DNA of 64,000 nucleotides from Agromyces agglutinans. GTDB lineage: Bacteria; Actinomycetota; Actinomycetes; Actinomycetales; Microbacteriaceae. Both the position numbers and the translations under genes were made by a program. Positions within the stretch are counted from its first letter, which is position 1. Every line of letters begins with the position of its first letter. The notes below the pieces were generated by a model. That model was not told the origin of the DNA. It did no database searches and saw only the letters and a program-made list of their open reading frames with translations. The DNA is taken from positions 293,655 to 357,654 of the forward strand of contig NZ_WJIF01000001.1 of the NCBI RefSeq assembly GCF_009647605.1. Direction: 5' to 3'. Below are positions 51,953-60,435 of the stretch, piece after piece.

Positions 51953-52271
51953 GTGATCCACTCCTCGGGGTTCTGTGCTGGAACCCTTCAACCTTAGTCG
52001 CGAGCGGCCTCCCGCTCCGGTCGGCGCGGCGATCAGCGGATGCCACAGCTCGCGTTCGTCGGCGGCGACTTGCGGCACGCGATGCAAGCAACGTGCGGCC
52101 CCACGCCGCCGCTTGCGCAAGCCTGTCGCCCGGTTCGCAAGAAGTCGACAGTTGCACGGCAATTCGCTCGCGTGCCTTGTGGCTCGCTCGTCGCGAGGCA
52201 TACGTTCGCCGTGTCCGGCCCATCGACGCGCCGCCGCATCGCGGGCGTCTCCTGAACGAAACGAGTCGACG
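51953..52271. other. 319-base divergent intergenic region with clustered TTGC/GCAA sites
   Basis: No gene is seen here. Between the thrS and GH87 starts lie several related words: ATGCAAGCAACG (52082-52093), the perfect palindrome GCTTGCGCAAGC (52111-52122), TTCGCAAG (52134-52141) and GTTGCACGGCAATT (52151-52164). They resemble LacI-family operator half sites with a central CG. A weak promoter candidate (TTGTGG, 18-base spacer, TACGTT at 52201) precedes the GH87 start. Confidence 0.45.
52111..52122. promoter_or_regulatory. Perfect palindrome GCTTGCGCAAGC, possible LacI-family operator
   Basis: Twelve-base perfect palindrome with a central CG, about 150 bases upstream of the secreted GH87 gene. 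Form and position fit a sugar-responsive repressor site; the regulator itself is not in the window. Confidence 0.4.
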
Positions 52272-54290
52272 ATGATTCGCCCTTCCCTCACCCCCATCGC
52301 CGCGGCGGTCGCCGCGACGCTGGCGATCATGACGCTCGGCGCGACCGGCGCCGCAGCCGCGCCCCCCGGCGACGCACCGTCGCCGACGGTCACCCGCGCC
52401 GCGCTCGACCCGGCGCTCGTCGCCGGTCGCGGCGCCGACGTGCCGTTCCTCGAACAGGAGGCCGAGCACGCGGCGGCGACCACCGGCACCCTCCTACCCG
52501 AGAGCCGTGACGCCTACACGCTCGCGGCCGAGGCATCCGGTCGCAGCGCCGTGCAACTGGCGCGCGGCGAGTGGATCGAGTTCACGCTGCCCGCGCGCAC
52601 GAACGCGATCACGGTGCGCTACAGCGTCCCCGATTCCGCCGCGGGCGGCGGCATCCGCTCCGCGCTCGACGTGAGCGTCGACCGGGGCTTCCGCCGCACG
52701 ATGACGCTCACGTCGGAGTACTCGTGGCTGTACAACCAGTACTCGTTCACCAACGACCCGAACGCCGGACTGCTGCACCCCGACTGGTGGGTCGTCGAGC
52801 GCGACGGACCGGAGCCGACGGGCATCTCGACGCCCTTCCGCCCGATGCACTTCTACGACGAGCAGCGCCTGCTCCTCGGGCGCACGTTTCCGGCGGGTGC
52901 GACGCTGCGACTCGCCGTCCCCTCGGATGCCGCGGCCGAGGTCACGACGATCGACCTGGTCGACACGGAGCTGGTCGGGCTCCCCCACGTGCGGCTCAAG
53001 GCGGCGAACGTGCTCGCGTTCGGAGCCGACCCGTTCGGCAAGCGCGATGCCGCGCCCGCGATCGAGCGTGCGATCGAGCTCGCGAAGCGCAAGGGGCTGC
53101 CCGTGTACCTTCCGCCCGGAGTATTCCGGGTCGACCGCCACATCGTGGTCGACGACGTGACGATCGAGGGAGCCGGCAGCTGGTACACCCTGATCCAGGG
53201 CCGCGAGGTCGCGCTCGACGAGCCGGCGCCCGACGGTTCGGTGCACACGGGAGTGGGATTCTACGGTCGGCCCGCCGCCGAGGGCGGGAGCCGAAACGTC
53301 CACCTCTCGGGCTTCGCGATCCGCGGCGACGTGCGCGAGCGCATCGACACCGACCAGGTGAACGGCATCGGCGGCGCGTTCAGCGACTCGACCATCGAGG
53401 GCCTGCACATCCAGCACACCAAGGTGGGCATCTGGCTCGACGGGCCGATGTCGAACGTGCAGATCCGCGACACCATGATCGTCGACCAGATCGCCGACGC
53501 CGTGAACTTCCACACGGGCGTCACCGGCTCGGTCGTCGAGCACACGTTCGTGCGCAACACCGGCGACGACGGACTCGCGATGTGGGCGGAGGGCACGACG
53601 AACGCCGACAACGCGTTCCGCCGCAACACCGTGCAGACGCCGACGCTCGCGAACGGCATCGCGATCTACGGCGGCACCGACATCACGGTCGAGGGCAACC
53701 TCGTCGCCGACCCGATCCGCGAGGGCAGCGGCCTGCACGCCGGCTCGCGGTTCGGCGCCGAGCCGTTCGCCGGAACCCTGCGGTTCACCGACAACACCGT
53801 CGTCCGCGCGGGAACGTTCGAGCTGAACTGGCGGATCGGGCTCGGGGCGATCTGGCTGTACGCGCTCGACCGGTCGATCGACTCCCGCATCGAGGTGACC
53901 GCCGACCACTACCTCGACAGCACCTACAACGCGATCATGCTGGTCTCCGACTGGGGCGTGAAGGACCAGGTGCGCATCGACGACGTGGCCTTCCGCGACA
54001 TCCGCGTCGACGGCACCGGCACGTCGGTCGTGAGCGCCCGCGTCGCGGGCGGCGCATCCTTCGAGAACGTCGATGCGCGCAACGTCGGCGCCGTCGGCAT
54101 CAACAATTGCGGGTCGTTCAACTTCCCGCCGACCGGTTCGGAGTTCACCGTGACCGACCTGGGCGGCAACGACGGCGGCGGCACCACCGGGCCGTGGATG
54201 GCGCCGTGGGAGCTGCCGAACACCATCACGTGCGATGACCGGCCCCCGCGGGTCGCTCCCCCGGCGCCGTCGCCCTGGGTGCAGCCGTGA
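52272..54290 (+). CDS. Secreted GH87-type alpha-1,3-glucanase (mycodextranase-like) with N-terminal carbohydrate-binding-like domain
   Basis: 672 residues. Signal peptide about 1-29 (hydrophobic [21 protein letters not shown]). Residues about 55-200 form a CBM6/35-like sandwich ([28 protein letters not shown]). From about 245 a parallel beta-helix begins: [19 protein letters not shown]. Asp409 (ADAVNFH) and Asp432-Asp433 ([10 protein letters not shown]) keep the same 23 and 1 spacing as the three catalytic Asp of characterised GH87 alpha-1,3-glucanases. Likely digests fungal-wall alpha-1,3-glucan, mutan or related dextrans outside the cell. ATG at 52272 gives the signal peptide; the SD is weak. 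Confidence 0.85.
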   Translation: MIRPSLTPIAAAVAATLAIMTLGATGAAAAPPGDAPSPTVTRAALDPALVAGRGADVPFLEQEAEHAAATTGTLLPESRDAYTLAAEASGRSAVQLARGEWIEFTLPARTNAITVRYSVPDSAAGGGIRSALDVSVDRGFRRTMTLTSEYSWLYNQYSFTNDPNAGLLHPDWWVVERDGPEPTGISTPFRPMHFYDEQRLLLGRTFPAGATLRLAVPSDAAAEVTTIDLVDTELVGLPHVRLKAANVLAFGADPFGKRDAAPAIERAIELAKRKGLPVYLPPGVFRVDRHIVVDDVTIEGAGSWYTLIQGREVALDEPAPDGSVHTGVGFYGRPAAEGGSRNVHLSGFAIRGDVRERIDTDQVNGIGGAFSDSTIEGLHIQHTKVGIWLDGPMSNVQIRDTMIVDQIADAVNFHTGVTGSVVEHTFVRNTGDDGLAMWAEGTTNADNAFRRNTVQTPTLANGIAIYGGTDITVEGNLVADPIREGSGLHAGSRFGAEPFAGTLRFTDNTVVRAGTFELNWRIGLGAIWLYALDRSIDSRIEVTADHYLDSTYNAIMLVSDWGVKDQVRIDDVAFRDIRVDGTGTSVVSARVAGGASFENVDARNVGAVGINNCGSFNFPPTGSEFTVTDLGGNDGGGTTGPWMAPWELPNTITCDDRPPRVAPPAPSPWVQP

Positions 54291-54299
54291 GCGCGGGCG

Positions 54300-56255
54300 T
54301 CACTGCGCAGTCGCGACGAAGTCGTCGACGGCGACGACATACGGCAGCCCCGTCGCACTCCCCGAGAGGTAACCGGCAACGCCGACATGGCCCGGTGCCT
54401 GCAGCGCAGGAGTGGCATCCGTCGCCGAACGCTGCCACGCGGCCGGTTCCGGCTGGCCCACCTCCCACGCCTTCGCACGGATCGTCGTCGGCCCGGTGCC
54501 GAGCACCTGCACGCGGACGCGCAACCGGTCGCCCGCCCCGAACCCCGACGGGATGACCGTCGTCGACCCCTGGATGGTGACGTCGGCGGCATTCGACGAG
54601 TTGACCCGTACGAGCGAGAGGTCGACCTGCCCTGACGGCAGCAGCCGCACCTTCGCCTGGTAGGCGCCGACCGCCGGCACCCGCCGGCCGCTCAGGTGCA
54701 GGTACATCCCGCTCCCGCTCGACGCGCGATCGGGGCTCAGCGTCGCCTGCACGTCGGTCGCTGTGGACGAGACGGACTGCAGGTTCGCATTCAACGTGAT
54801 GCCCGCGGTCGGGTAGTGCAGGCGCGCTTGACCGCCCGAGACCGAGTAGCGCGATGCCGTGCCCGCCGTCGTCCACGCACCGCCCGCGTCGGCCGTTCCG
54901 AAGCCGTTCGCCACCGTTCGCCCGAACGCGTCGGCGGCCAGCGGTGCGGCGCCGCCGCCCGTCACCGTGACGGCGCGCTGCACGGTGCCCTGGCCGCCGT
55001 CGTCGTCGGTCACCGTGAGCGAGACCTGGTAGGTGCCGGATGCCCCGTAGGTGTGCGTCGCCGTCGCCCCGGTCCCGGTCGCACCGTCGCCGAAGGCCCA
55101 CGCGTAGGACGTGATGGTGCCGTCGGGGTCGGTGCTCGCGGCTGCATCGAACGAGCATGCCAGCGCGGTGCACGCCTCGGCGAACGCCGCCGTCGGCGGG
55201 GTGTTCGGCGGCGCACCGCTCGCATCGATCCGGAATGCGTCGGTGAAGGTGCCGTTCGCCGGCCGGAATTCGGCATCGAGTGCGTCGGGTGTCACCGTCA
55301 CGAGGAGGTTGCCCCATGACGGGGTCGCATTCAGTCCCGACCAACGAGCATGGAACGGCGCATCCGGATCCGAGGTGTTCACGTCTCGCAGCCCGACGCC
55401 GCCGGTGCCGACGGTCGCGAACACGGTACCCGCACTGCGCACGAGCGCATCGTCGGCATCGGCGATGCATGCGGCGGTCGCTTGCCCCGGTACGAGCGAG
55501 GGGCATCCTGAGCGCAGCGCGAGCTGCTTGGTGCGCTGATAGAGGTGCTCGTGACCGGTGAGGACCAGGTCGACCGCCTTCTCAGCCAGCAGGTTCACGA
55601 TGTCGGCCCCGGGATCGCACCCGTACACGCCGAGCGAGAGGCAGGGCTTGTGCATGCCGACGACGACCCACGGGATCTCGGCGGCCCGTGCGCCGTCGAT
55701 CGCGGCCTCGGTCCACGCATAGTGCGCGCTTCCGGCAGCGTACGACCAGGTGCCCGAGGGGAAGGGCAGGTCGGGCGAGATCATGACGAACCGCACGAGC
55801 GGCGCATCCTGCGGGACATCCACGTAGTACTCGCGCCCGTACGTGCCGACGACACCCGGCAGTTGATTGGGCAGGCATGCGGAGAAGTCGTTGATGTTGC
55901 CGTTCTGCCCGTTCGATTCGTGGTTGCCCGACACGAGTTCGAACGGGAATCCGTCGCCCACGCGCGTGGTGACGAAGTCGCACCAGCTCTCCTCCGCGCC
56001 GGTCGCACCGTATGAGAGGTCACCGAGCGCGAGGTGCAACTCGGATCCCAGCGTCGGGATCTGACTCAGCACGGCGGCGGAGTTCTGGCCCGCGCCGATG
56101 TCACCGGACGCGGTGAATGTCAAGGTGCCGGCGACGGCGGTCACGTCCGCCGGCACCGCGGCCGGCGCGGATGGCCGCGCCTGGGGAACGATGGCCATGC
56201 CGGCGAGCACGATCGCTCCGGTGGCGAGCGTCAGAGTGGTCCTGCCTGCGGTCAT
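54300..56255 (-). CDS. Secreted metallophosphoesterase with PKD domain and C-terminal lectin-like domain
   Basis: 651 residues. Signal peptide about 1-30. Residues about 45-345 are a calcineurin-like phosphoesterase: FTASGDIGAG, LALGDLSYG, LVSGNHESNG, VVVGMHKPCLS, LVLTGHEHLYQR, the five metal-ligand blocks in order. Then a PKD domain at about 355-435 (FAEACTALACSFDAAAS, YAWAFGDGATG), then about 200 residues of beta-rich, possibly jelly-roll sequence. Substrate unknown: purple acid phosphatase-like or nucleotide ester. ATG at 56255 has AAGGAG six bases upstream. Ends nine bases from the convergent GH87 gene. Confidence 0.88.
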   Translation of the reverse strand: MTAGRTTLTLATGAIVLAGMAIVPQARPSAPAAVPADVTAVAGTLTFTASGDIGAGQNSAAVLSQIPTLGSELHLALGDLSYGATGAEESWCDFVTTRVGDGFPFELVSGNHESNGQNGNINDFSACLPNQLPGVVGTYGREYYVDVPQDAPLVRFVMISPDLPFPSGTWSYAAGSAHYAWTEAAIDGARAAEIPWVVVGMHKPCLSLGVYGCDPGADIVNLLAEKAVDLVLTGHEHLYQRTKQLALRSGCPSLVPGQATAACIADADDALVRSAGTVFATVGTGGVGLRDVNTSDPDAPFHARWSGLNATPSWGNLLVTVTPDALDAEFRPANGTFTDAFRIDASGAPPNTPPTAAFAEACTALACSFDAAASTDPDGTITSYAWAFGDGATGTGATATHTYGASGTYQVSLTVTDDDGGQGTVQRAVTVTGGGAAPLAADAFGRTVANGFGTADAGGAWTTAGTASRYSVSGGQARLHYPTAGITLNANLQSVSSTATDVQATLSPDRASSGSGMYLHLSGRRVPAVGAYQAKVRLLPSGQVDLSLVRVNSSNAADVTIQGSTTVIPSGFGAGDRLRVRVQVLGTGPTTIRAKAWEVGQPEPAAWQRSATDATPALQAPGHVGVAGYLSGSATGLPYVVAVDDFVATAQ

Positions 56256-56484
56256 CGGAGGCTCCTTGCGCGTCGGGTGTGGCAAGGCGGGCTTCGGATG
56301 CGCTCGGCACGCGCATCGTCGCGCGTCTGGCGTGCAGACTAGCCCCGACCCCGATCGGCGGCTACACCCAGAACGGGGCGGATTGGACCATCGAGGCGGC
56401 GCACGGCAAGGGCACGAGTGGTTGCAACCTGCGGCAGATGTTGCCCGTACGTTGCACGGCCTGGTGCGGCGGGCTCCGGAGACG
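56256..56484. other. Upstream region of the metallophosphoesterase, no gene seen
   Basis: Contains GGTTGCAACC, a perfect ten-base palindrome (56420-56429), and GTTGCACGGC (56451-56460), a ten-base word also present at 52151-52160 upstream of the GH87 gene. A minus-strand TAGTCT at 56341-56336 could be a -10 but has no good -35. Confidence 0.35.
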
Positions 56485-56487
56485 CGA

Positions 56488-56511
56488 AAACCCCCGGCGA
56501 ACCGGGGGTTT
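56488..56511 (-). terminator. Intrinsic terminator of the Gly-Cys-Val tRNA operon
   Basis: AAACCCCCGG and its complement with a four-base loop. On the minus strand the stem is followed by TTTT. It ends six bases from the 3' CCA of tRNA-Val(GAC). Confidence 0.85.
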
Positions 56512-56516
56512 CTGTG

Positions 56517-56591
56517 TGGTGGGCGATACTGGGATCGAACCAGTGACCTCTTCCGTGTCAGGGAAGCGCGCTACCGCTGCGCCAATCGCCC
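56517..56591 (-). tRNA. tRNA-Val, anticodon GAC, CCA encoded
   Basis: Full cloverleaf on the minus strand: acceptor GGGCGAT/ATCGCCC, D arm GGCGCAGCGGTAGCGC, anticodon stem CTTCC/GGAAG with loop CTGACAC (GAC), T loop GGTTCGATCC, discriminator A then encoded CCA at 56519-56517. Last gene of the leftward three-tRNA unit. Reads GUC and GUU valine codons. Confidence 0.97.
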
Positions 56592-56627
56592 ATGTGAACT
56601 GACCAACCCTAACAGGCGATCAGATTG

Positions 56628-56701
56628 TGGAGGTGGATACGGGATTCGAACCCGTGTATACGGCTTTGCAGGCCGCTGCCTCGCCACTCGGCCAATCCAC
56701 C
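56628..56701 (-). tRNA. tRNA-Cys, anticodon GCA, CCA encoded
   Basis: Acceptor GGTGGAT/ATCCACC, anticodon loop CTGCAAA (GCA) in stem GCGGC/GCCGT, T loop GGTTCGAATCC, discriminator U as expected for tRNA-Cys, then CCA. Middle gene of the leftward unit. Confidence 0.97.
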
Positions 56702-56771
56702 GTGAAATCGCCGCCTCGGCGGTGTTGCCACCTCAGAGCGAAGCCGAGCATTACTGCTCGGCTTCGATCAG

Positions 56772-56843
56772 AGCGGATGACGAGATTCGAACTCGCGACC
56801 CTCACCTTGGCAAGGTGATGCGCTACCACTGCGCCACATCCGC
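56772..56843 (-). tRNA. tRNA-Gly, anticodon GCC
   Basis: Acceptor GCGGATG/CATCCGC, anticodon stem TCACC/GGTGA with loop TTGCCAA (GCC), T loop AGTTCGAATCT, discriminator U. Unlike its three neighbours the CCA end is not encoded (CTG follows), so nucleotidyltransferase must add it. First gene of the leftward unit. Confidence 0.97.
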
Positions 56844-56870
56844 GTTGTCACCGTTTCCGGCGACAGAGAG

Positions 56871-56900
56871 ACTCTAACCGATCGGGTGAACGACTCGCAA
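56871..56900 (-). promoter_or_regulatory. Candidate promoter of the Gly-Cys-Val tRNA unit
   Basis: Minus-strand TTGCGA (56900-56895), an 18-base spacer and TAGAGT (56876-56871), 27 bases before the first base of tRNA-Gly. Four of six matches in each box to the vegetative sigma consensus. Confidence 0.5.
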
Positions 56901-57068
56901 ACTGAGGCAAGCTCCCCCAGCGTTTCCGCAGGTCGCCGGATGAATCCCGCCGAGAATCCCGGGCGTGTCGCGTGCCTGCGGGCCGCCCGAGGCACTTCTG
57001 GACCACCCCCGGATGCGCCGCAGCATCCGCGGCTGGGCGCCGATGTGCAATCGCCCCCGATCGTCGGC

Positions 57069-57074
57069 TAGTAT
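57069..57074 (+). promoter_or_regulatory. Candidate -10 of the tRNA-Val(CAC) promoter
   Basis: TAGTAT, five of six to TATAAT, about 39 bases before the tRNA, with a poor -35 (GTGCAA) 18 bases upstream. The leader then holds a CGCGGCC...GGCCGCG hairpin (57081-57103). Confidence 0.45.
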
Positions 57075-57112
57075 CGAATCCGCGGCCGACGGGTTCGGCC
57101 GCGAATCCTGAT

Positions 57113-57188
57113 GGGCGATTGGCGCAGCTGGTAGCGCGCTTCCTTCACACGGAAGAGGTCGTCGGTTCGAGCCCGGCATCGCCCACCA
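57113..57188 (+). tRNA. tRNA-Val, anticodon CAC, CCA encoded
   Basis: Plus-strand cloverleaf: acceptor GGGCGAT/ATCGCCC, anticodon stem CTTCC/GGAAG with loop TTCACAC (CAC), T loop GGTTCGAGCC, discriminator A, CCA at 57186-57188. Acceptor and anticodon stems are identical to the nearby tRNA-Val(GAC), pointing to an old duplication. Divergent from the other three; reads GUG. Confidence 0.97.
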
Positions 57189-57191
57189 CGG

Positions 57192-57218
57192 AAACCCCCG
57201 GTCACCCGGGGGTTTTTT
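57192..57218 (+). terminator. Intrinsic terminator of tRNA-Val(CAC)
   Basis: AAACCCCCGG and its complement with a four-base loop, followed by a run of six T (57213-57218). The classic form is rare in this GC-rich window. The stem is identical to that of the leftward tRNA terminator. Confidence 0.9.
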
Positions 57219-57292
57219 GTTTCCCCGGATGGCCGCCCGTGAGCGCGGGGACAGAACCGGGGGCCGCGCGCTACGCGATAGCGCCACCCGCC

Positions 57293-57868
57293 TCAGCGCC
57301 AGCCGTACCGTGCCTCGAGCGCCTCGGTGAGCCGCGCGAACCGCACCGCGTCGAGCGTCGCGCCCTCGCGCCGCATCCCGCCGGTGCGCACGCGGAACAC
57401 GCGGTCGATCCGCGCCCAGCTCGGCCGGCCCGACGCATCCCAGTCGCCCGTGCCGAGCGCGACGTGGTCGGCGTCGCCGTCGTGCGCCTTGCTGGTCAGC
57501 TGCACGGCGAGGAACTCCCCCGCCGCCCCCGCCGCCACGATCGCGACCGGGCGGTCCTTGCCTCGTCCGTCGCGTTCCTCGTACGGCACCCAGGTCCAGA
57601 CGATCTCGCCGGGGTCGGGATCACCGTCGCGATCGGGCGCGTAGGCGAAGCGCACCGGGCCGATCCGCGACGGATCGAGTTCGATGGTCGCGTCCTCACC
57701 GGCCTGTCCAGGCGACGCCTCGAGGAGCGCCGTCGCGCGTCGCGAGGCATCCGTTTGCGGCGAGGCATCCGTTCGCGCGCGCGATGGGGCTTCGGCGGCT
57801 CGCGAGGTGCCGGTCACCGACCGGATGACACGCCGAAGGGCGGTGAGGAAGCGGCTGGTGCTCGGCAC
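57293..57868 (-). CDS. PemK/MazF-family toxin-like protein, no antitoxin visible
   Basis: 191 residues. The C-terminal part from about 75 has the PemK/MazF layout: GEIVWTWVPYEERDGRGKDRPVAIVA with the conserved start and Arg-Pro (split), LAVQLTSKAH in the middle strand, and SWARIDRVFRV near 155. The first 70 residues are basic and disordered, with an 18-bp tandem repeat giving two TDAS units. No small antitoxin gene is next to it. Actinobacterial solo members are frequent and many may not be toxins. ATG or GTG starts close to 57868 give the same reading. Confidence 0.75.
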   Translation of the reverse strand: MPSTSRFLTALRRVIRSVTGTSRAAEAPSRARTDASPQTDASRRATALLEASPGQAGEDATIELDPSRIGPVRFAYAPDRDGDPDPGEIVWTWVPYEERDGRGKDRPVAIVAAGAAGEFLAVQLTSKAHDGDADHVALGTGDWDASGRPSWARIDRVFRVRTGGMRREGATLDAVRFARLTEALEARYGWR

Positions 57869-57929
57869 ACCCGCACACTACCCCACCGCCCTCGGGAGCC
57901 CTTCGAGAGGCTCAGGCCGTGGGTCGGCC

Positions 57930-59192
57930 TCAGACGGTCTCGAGCTTGTAGCCCTCCTCGCCGTGCACGACGGTGTCGATGCCGGCGATCTCGTCCTCGT
58001 CCTTCACGCGGAAGCCGATCGTCTTCTGGATCGCGAAGCCGATGACGTAGGCCAGCACGAACGAGTAGGCGAGCACGGCCAGCGCGGCGATGGCCTGGAC
58101 CAGCAGCTGCGTCGGGTCGCCGCTGTAGATGAGGCCCGTGCCGTTGGCGAAGAAGCCCAGGTAGAGCGTGCCGATGAGGCCGCCGACGAGGTGGATGCCC
58201 ACGACGTCGAGCGAGTCGTCGAAGCCCCACTTGAACTTCAGGTCGATCGCGAGCGCGCACACCGCACCGGCGACGACACCGAGCACGATCGCCCAGATCG
58301 GGGTGAGCGAGGCGCAGGCCGGCGTGATCGCGACGAGGCCGGCGACCGCGCCCGACGCGGCGCCCACCGAGGTCGGCTTGCCGTCCTTCAGCTTCTCCAC
58401 GAGGAGCCAGGCGAGCAGCGCCGCGGCCGGCGCCGCGATCGTGTTCACGAAGGCGAGGGCGGCGGTGCCGTCGGCGGCGAGCTCGGAGCCCGCGTTGAAG
58501 CCGAACCAGCCGAACCACAGGAGGCCGGCGCCGAGGAGGACGAACGGCGGGTTGTGGGGCACGTGGGCGCCCTTCGAGAACCCGACGCGCTTGCCGAGCA
58601 CCAGGGCGAGGGCGAGGGCGGCCGCACCGGCGTTGATGTGCACCGCGGTGCCGCCTGCGAAGTCGATGGCACCGACGCCGAAGAACTCCTGCATGCCGTA
58701 CGTGATCCAGCCGCCGTAGGCGAAGCTGCCGTCTTCGGCGAGCCCGAAGTTGAACACCCAGCTCGCGACCGGGAAGTACACGACCGTCGCCCAGACCGCG
58801 GCGAAGATCATCCACGCGCCGAACTTCGCGCGGTCGGCGATCGCGCCCGAGACCAGCGCGACCGTGAGGATCGCGAAGGTCGCCTGGAAGGCGACGAAGG
58901 CCAGCGGCGGGTACGCGGCGTCTTCGGGGGTCTCGAGGAGGCTCGACAGGCCGATGGCCGACCAGTCGATCGACCACGGGGCGATCAGGCCCTCAGCGCC
59001 GGGGAACGCGATCGCGTAGCCGTAGACGACCCACAGGACGCCGATGAGACCCAGTGCGCCGAAGCTGAGCATCATCATGCTGATGACGCTCTTCGCCTTG
59101 ACCAGACCGCCGTAGAAGAACGCCAGTCCAGGGGTCATCAGCAACACGAGGGCTGCCGCGATCAGCATGAACGCGGTGTTGCCTTGATCCAT
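57930..59192 (-). CDS. amtB: Ammonium transporter AmtB
   Basis: 420 residues and 11 expected membrane spans: FMLIAAALVLLMTPGLAFFYGG near 8-29 split, GGTAVHINAGAAAL with the first pore His near 170, VVGIHLVGGLIGTLYLG with the second pore His near 310. The C-terminal tail is the cytoplasmic regulatory part. No glnK (PII) or glnD lies downstream, unlike many bacteria. The upstream GlnR box indicates induction under nitrogen limitation. Confidence 0.96.
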   Translation of the reverse strand: MDQGNTAFMLIAAALVLLMTPGLAFFYGGLVKAKSVISMMMLSFGALGLIGVLWVVYGYAIAFPGAEGLIAPWSIDWSAIGLSSLLETPEDAAYPPLAFVAFQATFAILTVALVSGAIADRAKFGAWMIFAAVWATVVYFPVASWVFNFGLAEDGSFAYGGWITYGMQEFFGVGAIDFAGGTAVHINAGAAALALALVLGKRVGFSKGAHVPHNPPFVLLGAGLLWFGWFGFNAGSELAADGTAALAFVNTIAAPAAALLAWLLVEKLKDGKPTSVGAASGAVAGLVAITPACASLTPIWAIVLGVVAGAVCALAIDLKFKWGFDDSLDVVGIHLVGGLIGTLYLGFFANGTGLIYSGDPTQLLVQAIAALAVLAYSFVLAYVIGFAIQKTIGFRVKDEDEIAGIDTVVHGEEGYKLETV

Positions 59193-59272
59193 GTCGAACC
59201 TCTCTTGTGAAATCAGGGGTGGCTTGCGTGGCCCAGTTTCATGAGTCGAGGTTTCAGGCGGCGTCGGCGATT

Positions 59273-59288
59273 GTTTCGCCGTGGTTAC
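59273..59288 (-). promoter_or_regulatory. GlnR box upstream of amtB
   Basis: On the minus strand GTAAC-CACGGC-GAAAC, an exact match to the actinobacterial GlnR consensus (GTnAC, six bases, GAAAC), 81-96 bases upstream of the amtB start. A second partial box, GAAAC-GCGCTG-TTTAC, lies at 59319-59304. Paired boxes are typical of strong GlnR sites. amtB is a core GlnR target in Streptomyces and Mycobacterium. Confidence 0.75.
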
Positions 59289-59379
59289 GAGCGGCGGCCG
59301 GATGTAAACAGCGCGTTTCAGCCACCGAGGGATCGGCCGGGAATCGACCGTGCGGGACTTGCGTACCCGTCGTGCGGAT

Positions 59380-60435
59380 TCAGTCGTGCGGCGGGAGTTC
59401 GCCCGAGGTGAGCGCGGTCATCCGGCTCATCGAGCGCAGGTACTTCTTGCGGTACCCGCCGGCCATCATCTCGTCGTCGAAGACCCGGTCGAGCGGCGTG
59501 CCGCTCGCGATGACGGGCACTTCGGCGTCGTAGACGCGGTCGATGAAAGCGACGAGGCGCAGGGCCGCGTTCTGGTCGTGCAGTTCGTGCACGCCGCGCA
59601 GGCCGATGGTGTCGAGACCGGCGACGAGCTTCACGTACTTCGACGGATGCACCGTCGCGAGGTGCGCGACGAGCGCGTCGAAGTCGTCGAGCGAGACGGC
59701 GTGCCCGCGGGCGTGCAGCGCGTTCGCGATCTCGTCGACCCGCGCGTCGCCGCCGATCGCGACGGCGTGCCCGTCGGTGTCGCGGCGGCGGAAGTCGAGG
59801 CCGTCGATGCGCAACGTCTCGAAGTTCGACGACAACGCGTGGATCTCGCGCAGGAAGTCGGCGGCCGCGAAGCGGCCCTCGCCGAGGGCGTTCGGCGGGG
59901 TGTTGCTCGTGGCGGCCACGCGCGTGCCGGTCGCCATGAGCTCGCCGAGGAACCGAGTCATCAGCATCGTGTCGCCCGGGTCGTCGAGTTCGAACTCGTC
60001 GATGCAGATCAGCTTGGCGCCGCGGAGCAGTTCGAGCGCCTGCGCGTAGCCGAGCGCGCCCACGAGGGCCGTGTACTCGATGAACGTTCCGAAGTACTTG
60101 GGCCCGTGCGCGACGTGCCAGAGGGCCGCGAGCAGGTGGGTCTTGCCGACGCCGAACCCGCCGTCGAGGTAGACGCCCGGCAGTTCGATGCGCGCCGGGC
60201 GCTTGCGCGAGAAGAAGCCGCCCGGCCGCTGCGCGGCGCGCCACGCGCCCGCGAACTGCTTCAGCCGGTCGAGGGCCGCCTGCTGCGAGGGGAAGTCGGG
60301 ATCGGGCCGGTACGACTCGAACGACGCGTGCTCGAACTGCGGCGGGGGCACGAGGTCGCCCGCGATCTCCGCGCCCGTGATCGACGGGTTGCGGTCGATG
60401 AGTCGGATGAGTCCGGACGTGGTTGCCGAGGTCAT
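59380..60435 (-). CDS. zapE: Cell division protein ZapE (AFG1-type AAA+ ATPase)
   Basis: 351 residues with Walker A LDGGFGVGKTHLLAALWH near 88, Walker B LICIDEFELDDPGDTM near 145, sensor ATSNTPPNALGEGRF near 180, and KKYLRSMSRM at the end. ZapE/AFG1 acts at the division site or in quality control at the membrane. Start uncertain: ATG at 60435 precedes family sequence; GTG at 60459 is possible. Only 187 bases from the amtB gene. Confidence 0.92.
   Translation of the reverse strand: MTSATTSGLIRLIDRNPSITGAEIAGDLVPPPQFEHASFESYRPDPDFPSQQAALDRLKQFAGAWRAAQRPGGFFSRKRPARIELPGVYLDGGFGVGKTHLLAALWHVAHGPKYFGTFIEYTALVGALGYAQALELLRGAKLICIDEFELDDPGDTMLMTRFLGELMATGTRVAATSNTPPNALGEGRFAAADFLREIHALSSNFETLRIDGLDFRRRDTDGHAVAIGGDARVDEIANALHARGHAVSLDDFDALVAHLATVHPSKYVKLVAGLDTIGLRGVHELHDQNAALRLVAFIDRVYDAEVPVIASGTPLDRVFDDEMMAGGYRKKYLRSMSRMTALTSGELPPHD

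Noticed and set aside
52040-52255. Short open frames in the thrS-GH87 gap
   Set aside because: No SD, low-complexity translation, and both strands open alike.
51953-52271. Possible T-box leader before thrS
   Set aside because: No T-box core sequence, specifier loop or terminator/antiterminator pair was seen on the minus strand.
56517-57188. tRNA cluster as a phage or island integration site
   Set aside because: No integrase, no direct repeat of a tRNA 3' end, and no composition change nearby.
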